Assembly (NCBI RefSeq): GCF_008107635.1 | Contig: NZ_SDGZ01000025.1 | Location: 1-41,096 of the forward strand | Length of the DNA stretch: 41,096 nt | Origin: Weissella muntiaci | GTDB lineage: Bacteria > Bacillota > Bacilli > Lactobacillales > Lactobacillaceae | Reading direction: 5' to 3' | Shown: piece by piece, positions 31,385 through 38,062 of the stretch | How the letters are laid out: each line of letters begins with the position of its first letter | Position numbering within the stretch: position 1 is the stretch's first letter | Notes under the pieces: model-generated | What the model saw: the letters and a program-made list of their open reading frames with translations, nothing else | Databases searched by the model: none | Told to the model about the DNA's origin: nothing | Position numbers and translations under genes: made by a program

Positions 31385-31933
31385 ATGAAAAACATTAATG
31401 TTCGTTTACGCGCCTGGAGTTTAGAAGCAGTTGGCTACACAAATATCACAGCATTTAATACAAATACAAATGGTGAGATAGTTACTGTGGATGTGAAGTT
31501 GCCAAACAAAAGCTTTCCGAACCAGCCAGAGGATTTGTATGATATTGAACGTTGGACTGGTGAGTTTGAAAAAGGATCAGGTAGTAATAAGTCAATTTAT
31601 GAACATGATATTTTACTTTATGTATATCCTGGCAAGGAGAAGAATACGTCTACTGTTTTTGTTGGGGCAGTGATTGAAGAGGACAATCAATGGGTTGTAA
31701 CGGACGGATTAACTAAAGCTACTCCATTGCATAAGATCATGAGTACAAACGATTCACTTGTTGACGTGGTTAGTAATTTACATGAAGCAGTTGAGACCTT
31801 GTATGAGGATCGCGTTGATGAATATTTAGTTGAATTGGAAAAGGACACGCCCATTGAATACTTTATTGAACCAACTATTAAACAATGCAGAGAAGCAATC
31901 CACAAAGAATTGTCGCCATATATGAAAAAGTAG
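31385..31933 (+). CDS. YopX-like protein
   Basis: 182 aa. The segment YDIERWTGEFEKGSGSNKS-IYEHDILLY resembles the family hallmark (QYTGLKD...GKEIYEGDIV) of YopX-domain proteins from phages and plasmids, and the start NVRLRAWS fits the usual IRAWD. The C-terminal half is helical. Function of the family is unknown. Its TAG stop lies inside the following AGTAGA repeat, so the last lysines are encoded by repeat sequence. Confidence 0.6.
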   Translation: MKNINVRLRAWSLEAVGYTNITAFNTNTNGEIVTVDVKLPNKSFPNQPEDLYDIERWTGEFEKGSGSNKSIYEHDILLYVYPGKEKNTSTVFVGAVIEEDNQWVVTDGLTKATPLHKIMSTNDSLVDVVSNLHEAVETLYEDRVDEYLVELEKDTPIEYFIEPTIKQCREAIHKELSPYMKK

Positions 31934-31959
31934 AGAAGTAGAGTTTTCTACTTTTCTAC
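31925..31959. repeat. Intercistronic AGTAGA hairpin repeat, copy 7
   Basis: AAAAAGTAGAGA then AGTAGA-GTTT-TCTACT, with an extra TTTCTAC on the right. The TAG at 31931-31933 ends the YopX-like gene. It is followed by an AGCAACC-type terminator, as in copy 1. Confidence 0.9.
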
Positions 31960-31966
31960 CAAGCAA

Positions 31967-31992
31967 AGCAACCTTAACTGGTTGCTTTTTTA
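31967..31992 (+). terminator. Intrinsic terminator (AGCAACC family)
   Basis: AGCAACC-TTAACT-GGTTGCT, followed by a T run, between the YopX-like and the Toprim gene. Confidence 0.85.
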
Positions 31993-32007
31993 TTTGGAGG
32001 AAAGGAC

Positions 32008-33153
32008 ATGAATTATCATTCGTTAAAGGAACGTCAAGAAGCGTATAACACAGCAAGACAAATGAATATCCTCGATGTGGCCCAATCCCTGGGCATGGAT
32101 ATGAAGAAGATTGGTTCAGGAAAGGAATATGAATGGCGAGATCACGACGCTTTAAAAATCACCCCAGCCTGGAACCATTTTAACTATTACTCACAGACAG
32201 ATGAAAACGGAGAACGAGTGCATGGTGGCCCGATTCAATTAGTCCAAGAGATTCAACATGTGAGTTTTGGTGAGGCGGTTGCGTTTCTAACTGGTCAAGA
32301 TATTGAGAAGTTTAAATACGTACCCGTTGAACGCAAAGAATTTGAGTATAAGTTCAAGGAACACGAGTATACAGATTTAACAGTTGAATATCTAACCAAG
32401 GAACGTGGCATTTCACAAAGCACTGTTAAGAACTTGCTTAAACGTGGACTAATAGCTCAGACAAACTTTACTACCGATTTTGAGAATCATAAATCCGAGC
32501 CGGTTGTTGTTTTTAAGAGTATCGACGCAAAAGGTGTTGTCAAAGGAGTTTCATTACAAGGCATTTGGGCCAAGGAGGAATATGGTCAACGTGGTCATTT
32601 AAAACGGACGCTAGGAGACGGTAATCAAGGTATGGTATTGAAAGTTGGTAATCCTGATTTATCTAACGCCACGCCAGAAAATCCATATACAGTCTTTGTA
32701 TTTGAAGCTCCAATCGATATGTTGAGTTATTACGACTTATTCAAAGACAACCTAAACAATGCTGTACTTGTGGCTATGAACGGTAAGAAGCCGGTTGTGA
32801 TCAGCAATGTATTAGCAGACGCCATTAATCCAAACGCTCGACCTGAGCTAAAAGAGAAAGCCCTGGAGACAGTCGATAAGAATATGCGATCGGATATATT
32901 CAAGATCGTATTTGCTGTTGATAATGACGTACATGGAATTGAGTTTATCGACAAAATCAACATCGAGAATATTCCAGTTGTACGTCATTTACCCAAGATG
33001 TTACCTGGTAAAGAAAAGACGGATTGGAACGATATGTTGAGGTATGTAAGATCTAAGGCTAAGACAAACTCTTTTGAAGCAAGGCTGAATAAGGCACAAG
33101 CAGATAATACTGGATCAGTTCAGCCAGAAAAAATGGCAGCGAAATCAATTTAA
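32008..33153 (+). CDS. DUF3991/Toprim protein, primase-like
   Basis: 381 aa. The N-terminal part (about 15-100) has DUF3991-like features (ILDVAQSLGMDMKK ... YEWRDHDALKITP ... FGEAVAFLTG), and a helical region holds TVKNLLKRGLI. The Toprim domain has Glu233 (FVFEAPIDMLS) and Asp305-x-Asp307 (FAVDNDVHG). Such proteins on conjugative plasmids are thought to prime or process the transferred strand. It has no helicase domain. TTTGGAGGAAAGG precedes the ATG. Confidence 0.82.
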   Translation: MNYHSLKERQEAYNTARQMNILDVAQSLGMDMKKIGSGKEYEWRDHDALKITPAWNHFNYYSQTDENGERVHGGPIQLVQEIQHVSFGEAVAFLTGQDIEKFKYVPVERKEFEYKFKEHEYTDLTVEYLTKERGISQSTVKNLLKRGLIAQTNFTTDFENHKSEPVVVFKSIDAKGVVKGVSLQGIWAKEEYGQRGHLKRTLGDGNQGMVLKVGNPDLSNATPENPYTVFVFEAPIDMLSYYDLFKDNLNNAVLVAMNGKKPVVISNVLADAINPNARPELKEKALETVDKNMRSDIFKIVFAVDNDVHGIEFIDKINIENIPVVRHLPKMLPGKEKTDWNDMLRYVRSKAKTNSFEARLNKAQADNTGSVQPEKMAAKSI

Positions 33154-33165
33154 ATAACGAAGTGG

Positions 33166-33195
33166 AAAAGTAGAGAAGTAGAAAACTCTACTTTT
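33166..33195. repeat. Intercistronic AGTAGA hairpin repeat, copy 8
   Basis: AAAAGTAGAGA then AGTAGA-AAAC-TCTACTTTT, AAAC-loop form with one tandem unit, between the Toprim gene and the 160-aa gene. Confidence 0.9.
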
Positions 33196-33223
33196 GTCAG
33201 GAAAACGAAATGAGGAAGAAGTT

Positions 33224-33706
33224 ATGTTATATGGAAATTTAGATGATCTAATGGCAATTGACGACGGTATTAAAGACTTGTACCTAAAACGTCAAGGTCT
33301 TGAAACAAACTACGTGCATTTAAATGACCAAATTTTAAATTTGGATCTTAAAATGATCGATCAACGGCAGTTCATTCAACATCACCCTAATAGCTTTTCG
33401 GGTACGCTCGAGAAGCGCGCCCTAAACAGAAATAAAAATGAATATCAGGAATTGGTTAAGCAAAAAGAATCAATTCAAAATGAGTACAAAGAAGTCAATC
33501 AACAATTAGAAACTCGACTTGATTCAGCATACAAACAGGAATTTGGTTTCAAACAAAGTGTTCGTGAGGCAGTTGATAAACAAGCGGCGAAGCAAACGGC
33601 AAGTAAATCAACCCCGTTTAGTGATCGAGTTGAACAGGCACAGGCAGCACAAAAATCAGTGGGACAAAATACAGAGGTCAAAGAAGCAGCTAAGACAATG
33701 AAGTAG
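33224..33706 (+). CDS. Coiled-coil hypothetical protein (160 aa)
   Basis: ATG 33224 is used, with TGAGGAAG upstream; an in-frame TTG at 33194 would start inside the repeat. The protein is helical and rich in Gln, Lys and Glu (ALNRNKNEYQELVKQKESIQ and on). Its C-terminal part KSTPFSDRVEQAQAAQKSV resembles linker segments that recur in the element (compare FEERVSEAQQVVKA in the ArdC-like protein). No family is recognised. The TAG stop comes from repeat copy 9. Confidence 0.6.
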   Translation: MLYGNLDDLMAIDDGIKDLYLKRQGLETNYVHLNDQILNLDLKMIDQRQFIQHHPNSFSGTLEKRALNRNKNEYQELVKQKESIQNEYKEVNQQLETRLDSAYKQEFGFKQSVREAVDKQAAKQTASKSTPFSDRVEQAQAAQKSVGQNTEVKEAAKTMK

Positions 33707-33745
33707 AAAAGTAGAGAAGTAGAAAACTCTACTTTTCTACTTTTT
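33700..33745. repeat. Intercistronic AGTAGA hairpin repeat, copy 9 (extended arms)
   Basis: Left arm AAAAGTAGAGAAGTAGA, loop AAAC, right arm TCTACTTTTCTACTTTT. The two arms pair over about 17 bp with one wobble, making this the most stable copy. The TAG at 33704-33706 is the stop of the upstream gene. Confidence 0.92.
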
Positions 33746-33766
33746 CAAATAATCGCGGAGTAAGTT

Positions 33767-34852
33767 ATGAATCAGAAATCGATTAAGGGTTTGAAAAAGG
33801 AAATCGTCCGAGAGAGCGCACTAGAAGTGGGATATTACGAAGGTACTCGTGAAGCAATAATGGTCGCCGCACCAGATATTCTAGAGAAAGTTATGGCAAG
33901 CGATGTTGCTGGGTATCTAACAAAATTGGCGACCAACAATGACATTGGTTTTGATAATTTGTTTGTTTCAGAAGCAGTCAGGTTAATGAGTTACTCAGAG
34001 TTTAAACAGGTAGCCCACAAGTTCTTTGGCTACACCAGGACAAATGAAGAAATCTTAGCTGAGCCTATTACATTATCGCGGGCCGCCTATGAGAATCTTC
34101 AAGAAAGAGCAGAAAACAATTTTATGAATAAAACAACTAGCAAAGCAATAAGCACAAAAAGTTTGGAGATCCAGGCTGAAAATGAACCAGTGGCATACAA
34201 TCCATTAACAGAGGAGATTGCATACCTGGTATCAGATAGCAGCAATGCAGTGCCTTATTTTGACGAGAATTTGATCAGTAATTACAAGAGTGAACAGCCT
34301 GAATTAAGTTTGATTCTTGCGAAAATTAAATCCCACGTGAGTCCGGATTTGTATCAGCAGATTCATTCGTTTTTGCAAGGTATGGATCCAATTGGCTCGT
34401 CAAAAGATCCAGTGTTTATGGAAACTTTTGTTGAGTTGGCTAACCAAGTATTAGAAGCTAATGATCAACAAATTATTCAGCACTCGGCACAAGATCAGGC
34501 TACGAATGAATCATGGCAGTTACATTATTTCCTTGATCAAAATACAATGCCAGGTATCAATAAAGACGAAGTTATCAATTACTTGGAGCACGAGGTTGCT
34601 GCATATTATCGTGGTAGTTTGGCTGAGTTGAGGATCTTTGATAAAGACGACGTGGAGGTTGAAAGTTATTTAGTTGATCGAGATACCTTTATAGGTAATG
34701 AGATTAATCAGGTTAAGTCGTATACACAAAACGATAATTATGTTGACCTAGCTACCGGCTTTAAATTACAAAACTTAGGTGTAGAGATTACACCAGAGGT
34801 TTTGAATGATTTTCTTAACGCTGAACCAAAACAAAGTAATTTAAAAAAGTAG
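33767..34852 (+). CDS. Hypothetical protein (361 aa)
   Basis: A largely helical soluble protein, acidic, without signal or membrane segment. The N-terminal part (VRESALEVGYYEGTREAIMV) and the C-terminal part (EVINYLEHEVAAYYRGSLAE; TGFKLQNLGVEITPEVLNDF) seem to be separate domains, joined by a Thr/Ser-rich stretch near 125-150. No family is recognised. The last lysines and TAG stop come from repeat copy 10. It probably belongs to DNA processing or its control, given the neighbours. Confidence 0.6.
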   Translation: MNQKSIKGLKKEIVRESALEVGYYEGTREAIMVAAPDILEKVMASDVAGYLTKLATNNDIGFDNLFVSEAVRLMSYSEFKQVAHKFFGYTRTNEEILAEPITLSRAAYENLQERAENNFMNKTTSKAISTKSLEIQAENEPVAYNPLTEEIAYLVSDSSNAVPYFDENLISNYKSEQPELSLILAKIKSHVSPDLYQQIHSFLQGMDPIGSSKDPVFMETFVELANQVLEANDQQIIQHSAQDQATNESWQLHYFLDQNTMPGINKDEVINYLEHEVAAYYRGSLAELRIFDKDDVEVESYLVDRDTFIGNEINQVKSYTQNDNYVDLATGFKLQNLGVEITPEVLNDFLNAEPKQSNLKK

Positions 34853-34874
34853 AGAAGTAGAAAACTCTACTTTT
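34842..34874. repeat. Intercistronic AGTAGA hairpin repeat, copy 10
   Basis: AAAAAAGTAGAGA then AGTAGA-AAAC-TCTACTTTT, AAAC-loop form. The TAG at 34850-34852 ends the 361-aa gene. It is the last copy found in the element. Confidence 0.9.
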
Positions 34875-34911
34875 ATGTATTGTGAAAATTTTATATAATT
34901 GGAGGATACAG

Positions 34912-35433
34912 ATGATCGGAGAATATAGCGTTATGAATTGGGTACAACTACTTGGGATCCTTGGAGCGTTGGGGACTATAATAACAGTCTTCATTACTAT
35001 GTCTCGGGATAATAAAAGGCTTGATAAGGGGATTGATGAATTATCAACTGACCATAGTAAAATTCTAAATAAGCAGAATGATACAGAAAAATTTCAGATA
35101 GAGCATCTTACTAAAATAGAAGGCTCGATTTCTTCAATTAATCAAGATATTACTGATGAAAAGAATAAAATAAGTTTGATGAATGCAAATGAAGAAAACG
35201 CAAGATTTTCAGCAAAACTCCTAGGTAAGTATGTAGATGACGCACAAACTAATCGGCTGGCAGCAGAAAGTGAAACGAAAAGGTGGGAAGCTAAATATTA
35301 TGAACTTGCACAACGTTATGATCAACTACGTGAAGAATTAAAACAGGCGCAAAACTTGAATGTTGAACTCAGTATAGAAATAAAAAATTTACAACCACAC
35401 CATGGTCCAACTTTAGGTGGTCGTAGTCGTTAA
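34912..35433 (+). CDS. Membrane-anchored coiled-coil protein (173 aa)
   Basis: ATG 34912 follows GGAGGA by 5 bp; an upstream in-frame ATG (34882) has no such site. One membrane helix near residues 9-29 (WVQLLGILGALGTIITVFIT) is followed by a long helical coiled-coil region (about 35-160), then a short Gly/Pro/His tail. The layout resembles spanin-like or tethering proteins, but no family is recognised. An AGCAACC-type terminator follows. Confidence 0.6.
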   Translation: MIGEYSVMNWVQLLGILGALGTIITVFITMSRDNKRLDKGIDELSTDHSKILNKQNDTEKFQIEHLTKIEGSISSINQDITDEKNKISLMNANEENARFSAKLLGKYVDDAQTNRLAAESETKRWEAKYYELAQRYDQLREELKQAQNLNVELSIEIKNLQPHHGPTLGGRSR

Positions 35434-35440
35434 ATTTGAA

Positions 35441-35468
35441 AGCAACCTTAATTTAAAGGTTGCTTTTT
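35441..35468 (+). terminator. Intrinsic terminator (AGCAACC family)
   Basis: AGCAACCTT-AATTTA-AAGGTTGCT, followed by a T run, between the coiled-coil membrane protein and the ArdC-like gene. Confidence 0.85.
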
Positions 35469-35496
35469 ATTTTGAGAAAAGAAAGGTAGTAACAAC

Positions 35497-36990
35497 ATGG
35501 CTGATGTAGATAAAAATAGTCAGGAATACTTTAACGAGTGGTATGGAAGTTTAGCGGATAATATCAAGCAAATTAATTCAATGGTTGGAATACAAGCAGT
35601 GCCAAAAGAATTATTTCCAGCACGTTTAGATACATTGTTATTATTTGCAGACGATCCAAACGAGCCTTTGAATGAACTCTCAAAGGCATTTATTAGAAAA
35701 AATCTAAAGCCTAATAGTAATAGAGATTTTGTATTTACTTATGGATCGGGAACTCAATTTAAAACTGTGATTTATGACTTTAATGGGGAATCACAATCCA
35801 ATGATTTTAGAACTTTGGCAGGGGCATTATTGAATGCGACAAATGATTTACCGTTAGATGAAATTTATTCTCAAGAGGAAATACTTTTAGCAAACAATCG
35901 AAGTGATCTGTCAGTAGATCAAATAAAGAAGTTGTTTATTCAAAATGTTAAGGGCGGACAATCAACGGCAGTAAATGAAAATACTGATGAGGTCGATCTG
36001 CAAAATATGATCAAAAACAAAGATTACAAGGGACTTTCAGATACGTTGAAAAATGGCGTGAAGAATTATCTTAATACTGATCAGTATAAGAATTATTTGA
36101 AGTTTATTGCGAAGTTTCATAAGTATTCGAGTAGAAATAATCAGTTGATCTTAATGCAAAAGCCGGAAGCGAGCAATGTTGCCAGCTTTAAAAAATGGAA
36201 AGAGTTAGGCCGCTCAGTTCAAAAAGGATCTAAAGCTTTATATGTATATGCGCCTATGAAGGTCAAAAAGAAAGACGCCAATAATAAGCCGATTGTAGAT
36301 AAAAATGGCGAAATTCAAACAGAAACATTTTTTAGATTAGTTCCGGTATTTGATGTAAGTCAGACGCAAGGAAAAGAATTACCAGTGCCAATTTCTGAAT
36401 TGACGAATGACTTAGGTGGATCACAAAATTTCCCAGAAGTGTACCGATCATTGAGTGGAGTAGCAAACGTACCAATTGAAATGCGCGATGAATCCAAGAT
36501 AGAAGCTGGAGCAAAAGGTTATTACTCTCCAACTGAAAATCTGATTGTTATTAAGGCGGCAATGGGCCAAGAACAGACCATTAAAACTTTAATTCATGAA
36601 ATTGTGCATTCAGAATTGCACGCAAATTCACAGGCAAGATTTGGTAGCAACGATTATTCAGTGCAGGAATTTGAAGCCGAATCAGTCGCATATATTGTGG
36701 CAAATCATTTGGGAATCGATACAGCTCAGTATTCATTCGGTTACTTAGCTTCATGGACTGATAACGGAGCAAAGTTAGAAGAGTTTCAAACTAGCTTAGA
36801 AACAATTACCAACGAGGCTAGAAGTTTGATCAACAAGATTGATGAAACGTTGGAAAAGTCGCTTAGTTTATCGAAGCCAGAAAATAAGTTTGAAGAGCGC
36901 GTAAGTGAAGCTCAACAAGTTGTAAAAGCAGTTAGTGCAGCAGTTGGAAGTAAGGTGGTTGAAGCCACCCCAAAAGTGACAAGCCTGTAA
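35497..36990 (+). CDS. ArdC-like antirestriction/metallopeptidase protein
   Basis: 497 aa. Residues 1-150 form an extra N-terminal domain of unknown type. Residues about 165-300 match the ArdC N-terminal ssDNA-binding domain (FHKYSSRNNQLILMQKPEAS; FKKWKELGRSVQKGSKALYV; FFRLVPVFDVSQT). A zinc-peptidase motif HEIVHSELH has His367, Glu368 and His371, with EFEAESVAYIVANHLG as the likely third-ligand region. ArdC proteins shield incoming single-stranded plasmid DNA from restriction. A helical tail follows. Good ribosome binding site GAAAGGTAG. Confidence 0.82.
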   Translation: MADVDKNSQEYFNEWYGSLADNIKQINSMVGIQAVPKELFPARLDTLLLFADDPNEPLNELSKAFIRKNLKPNSNRDFVFTYGSGTQFKTVIYDFNGESQSNDFRTLAGALLNATNDLPLDEIYSQEEILLANNRSDLSVDQIKKLFIQNVKGGQSTAVNENTDEVDLQNMIKNKDYKGLSDTLKNGVKNYLNTDQYKNYLKFIAKFHKYSSRNNQLILMQKPEASNVASFKKWKELGRSVQKGSKALYVYAPMKVKKKDANNKPIVDKNGEIQTETFFRLVPVFDVSQTQGKELPVPISELTNDLGGSQNFPEVYRSLSGVANVPIEMRDESKIEAGAKGYYSPTENLIVIKAAMGQEQTIKTLIHEIVHSELHANSQARFGSNDYSVQEFEAESVAYIVANHLGIDTAQYSFGYLASWTDNGAKLEEFQTSLETITNEARSLINKIDETLEKSLSLSKPENKFEERVSEAQQVVKAVSAAVGSKVVEATPKVTSL

Positions 36991-37059
36991 ATCTATTAGA
37001 AAAAAGGGTGCAGGCGCTTTCAAGTAGAATCAATCATGACCAGGAGGACGATGATTAAA

Positions 37060-37335
37060 ATGGCATTCAGTGAAGTTGAAATGTTAGAAGTGATTAGTGA
37101 AATTATGTTGGTAGATCCAGCGAGTGAGACGCCCAAAATCAAAGAAGATTTAAAAGATGTGAACCAACATCAATTAACCAATTTGATTATTGGGTTAGCA
37201 AACAGCTATCACGATAATGAGATCGATGTGGATCTTGATAAATATAAGCAGACCGTTTTAGCAATCAAAGATATTAAGTCAGATAGTGATTTTGATACGC
37301 TGATGGATAGTTTTTTTGCGGCATATCCAGAATAG
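37060..37335 (+). CDS. Hypothetical acidic protein (91 aa)
   Basis: A small acidic helical protein with no membrane segment. CAGGAGGA (37041-37048) lies ahead of two ATGs; 37051 is too close and 37060 rather far, so the exact start is uncertain. The sequence (VEMLEVISEIMLVDPASE; DVNQHQLTNLIIGLANSYHD) suggests a helical regulator. No family is recognised. It is the last gene before the probable oriT. Confidence 0.5.
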   Translation: MAFSEVEMLEVISEIMLVDPASETPKIKEDLKDVNQHQLTNLIIGLANSYHDNEIDVDLDKYKQTVLAIKDIKSDSDFDTLMDSFFAAYPE

Positions 37336-37351
37336 TTAGGGTAGAGCAATC

Positions 37352-37533
37352 GGGGTGCTCGGCACCCCAAACCCCGCGGAATAAAGAGAAGAAAAACAAG
37401 CTTTTTCTTAGCCATGAAGAGTAGGCTTTATCTTTTGCAAGCAGAGCAACATGGTACCATGTCGCGATATTTTAGATATAACCCCACCAAGAAAACGGTT
37501 GGGTTGTATCTAATAGTTGGGGCGTTGCCCCAA
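37352..37533. other. Probable oriT region with five inverted repeats
   Basis: A non-coding stretch just upstream of the MobC-like and relaxase genes. In order it holds GGGGTGC-TCG-GCACCCC (37352-37368), AAGAAAAA/TTTTTCTT (37389-37409), the perfect palindrome ACATGGTACCATGT (37449-37462), TTAGATATAACCC against GGGTTGTATCTAA (37472-37513), and TTGGGGC-GTT-GCCCCAA (37517-37533). Dense inverted repeats next to mob genes are typical of origins of transfer. The nick site itself cannot be located by eye. Confidence 0.6.
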
Positions 37534-37565
37534 TCCCCATTTATAAAACATAGTAATAATTTTTG

Positions 37566-37594
37566 CACCAGCTATTTTGTAGTTGGTGTTTTTT
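37566..37594 (+). terminator. Terminator-like hairpin before the mob genes
   Basis: CACCAGCTA pairs with TAGTTGGTG (one wobble) around TTTTG, followed by a T run. It lies 30 bp before the MobC-like gene and could end transcription entering oriT from the left. Confidence 0.75.
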
Positions 37595-37623
37595 ACATAA
37601 CCAAAAAGAGAAAGGAAATCATT

Positions 37624-38061
37624 ATGACAGCTCAAAAAAAATATGAATTACAAAGACCAATACAGAAAAAATTCAGAGTTAGCAAAGAAGAAAACGAGTA
37701 TATCAACAAGAAAGTTGAGGCAAGTATATTCAATAATTTCCAGAATTTTGCACGAATGATGTTGATTAATGGAGAAGTAAAATATGTTGATTATTCTGAA
37801 TTGCGAACACTAAACAGCGAAGTGAATCGAATTGGAAATAACGTTAATCAACTTGCTAAGTTGGCCCACTTGTTTAATGAAATATCGCCGGAAGAAGTTG
37901 CTGAACTTGAAAAAATTTTGAGTGATTTAAAGGAACTTGTATCAAATAAATTAGATCAGGAAATCAGAACAGAGAAGATAATCGGCCAGAATGAGGAACA
38001 GATTACGCCGTCAGATGTGATTAATTCGCTGATCGAAAATAATAAAGAAGAGAGTAATTAA
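37624..38061 (+). CDS. MobC/PcfF-like relaxosome accessory protein
   Basis: 145 aa from ATG 37624, with AGAGAAAGGAAA upstream; the frame is open from 37414 across the oriT repeats, which is unlikely to be coding. The start (KKFRVSKEENEYINKKVEAS) looks like a ribbon-helix-helix DNA-binding part. LRTLNSEVNRIGNNVNQLAK is the MobC signature. It would bind oriT and recruit the relaxase encoded 1 bp further on; PcfF plays this role in pCF10. Confidence 0.85.
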   Translation: MTAQKKYELQRPIQKKFRVSKEENEYINKKVEASIFNNFQNFARMMLINGEVKYVDYSELRTLNSEVNRIGNNVNQLAKLAHLFNEISPEEVAELEKILSDLKELVSNKLDQEIRTEKIIGQNEEQITPSDVINSLIENNKEESN

Positions 38062-38062
38062 A

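Noticed and set aside
37414-37623. Upstream extension of the MobC-like frame through the inverted repeats
   Set aside because: The frame is open by chance. The strong AGAGAAAGGAAA site and MobC-like sequence start at 37624, and the upstream part overlaps oriT-type repeats and a terminator hairpin.
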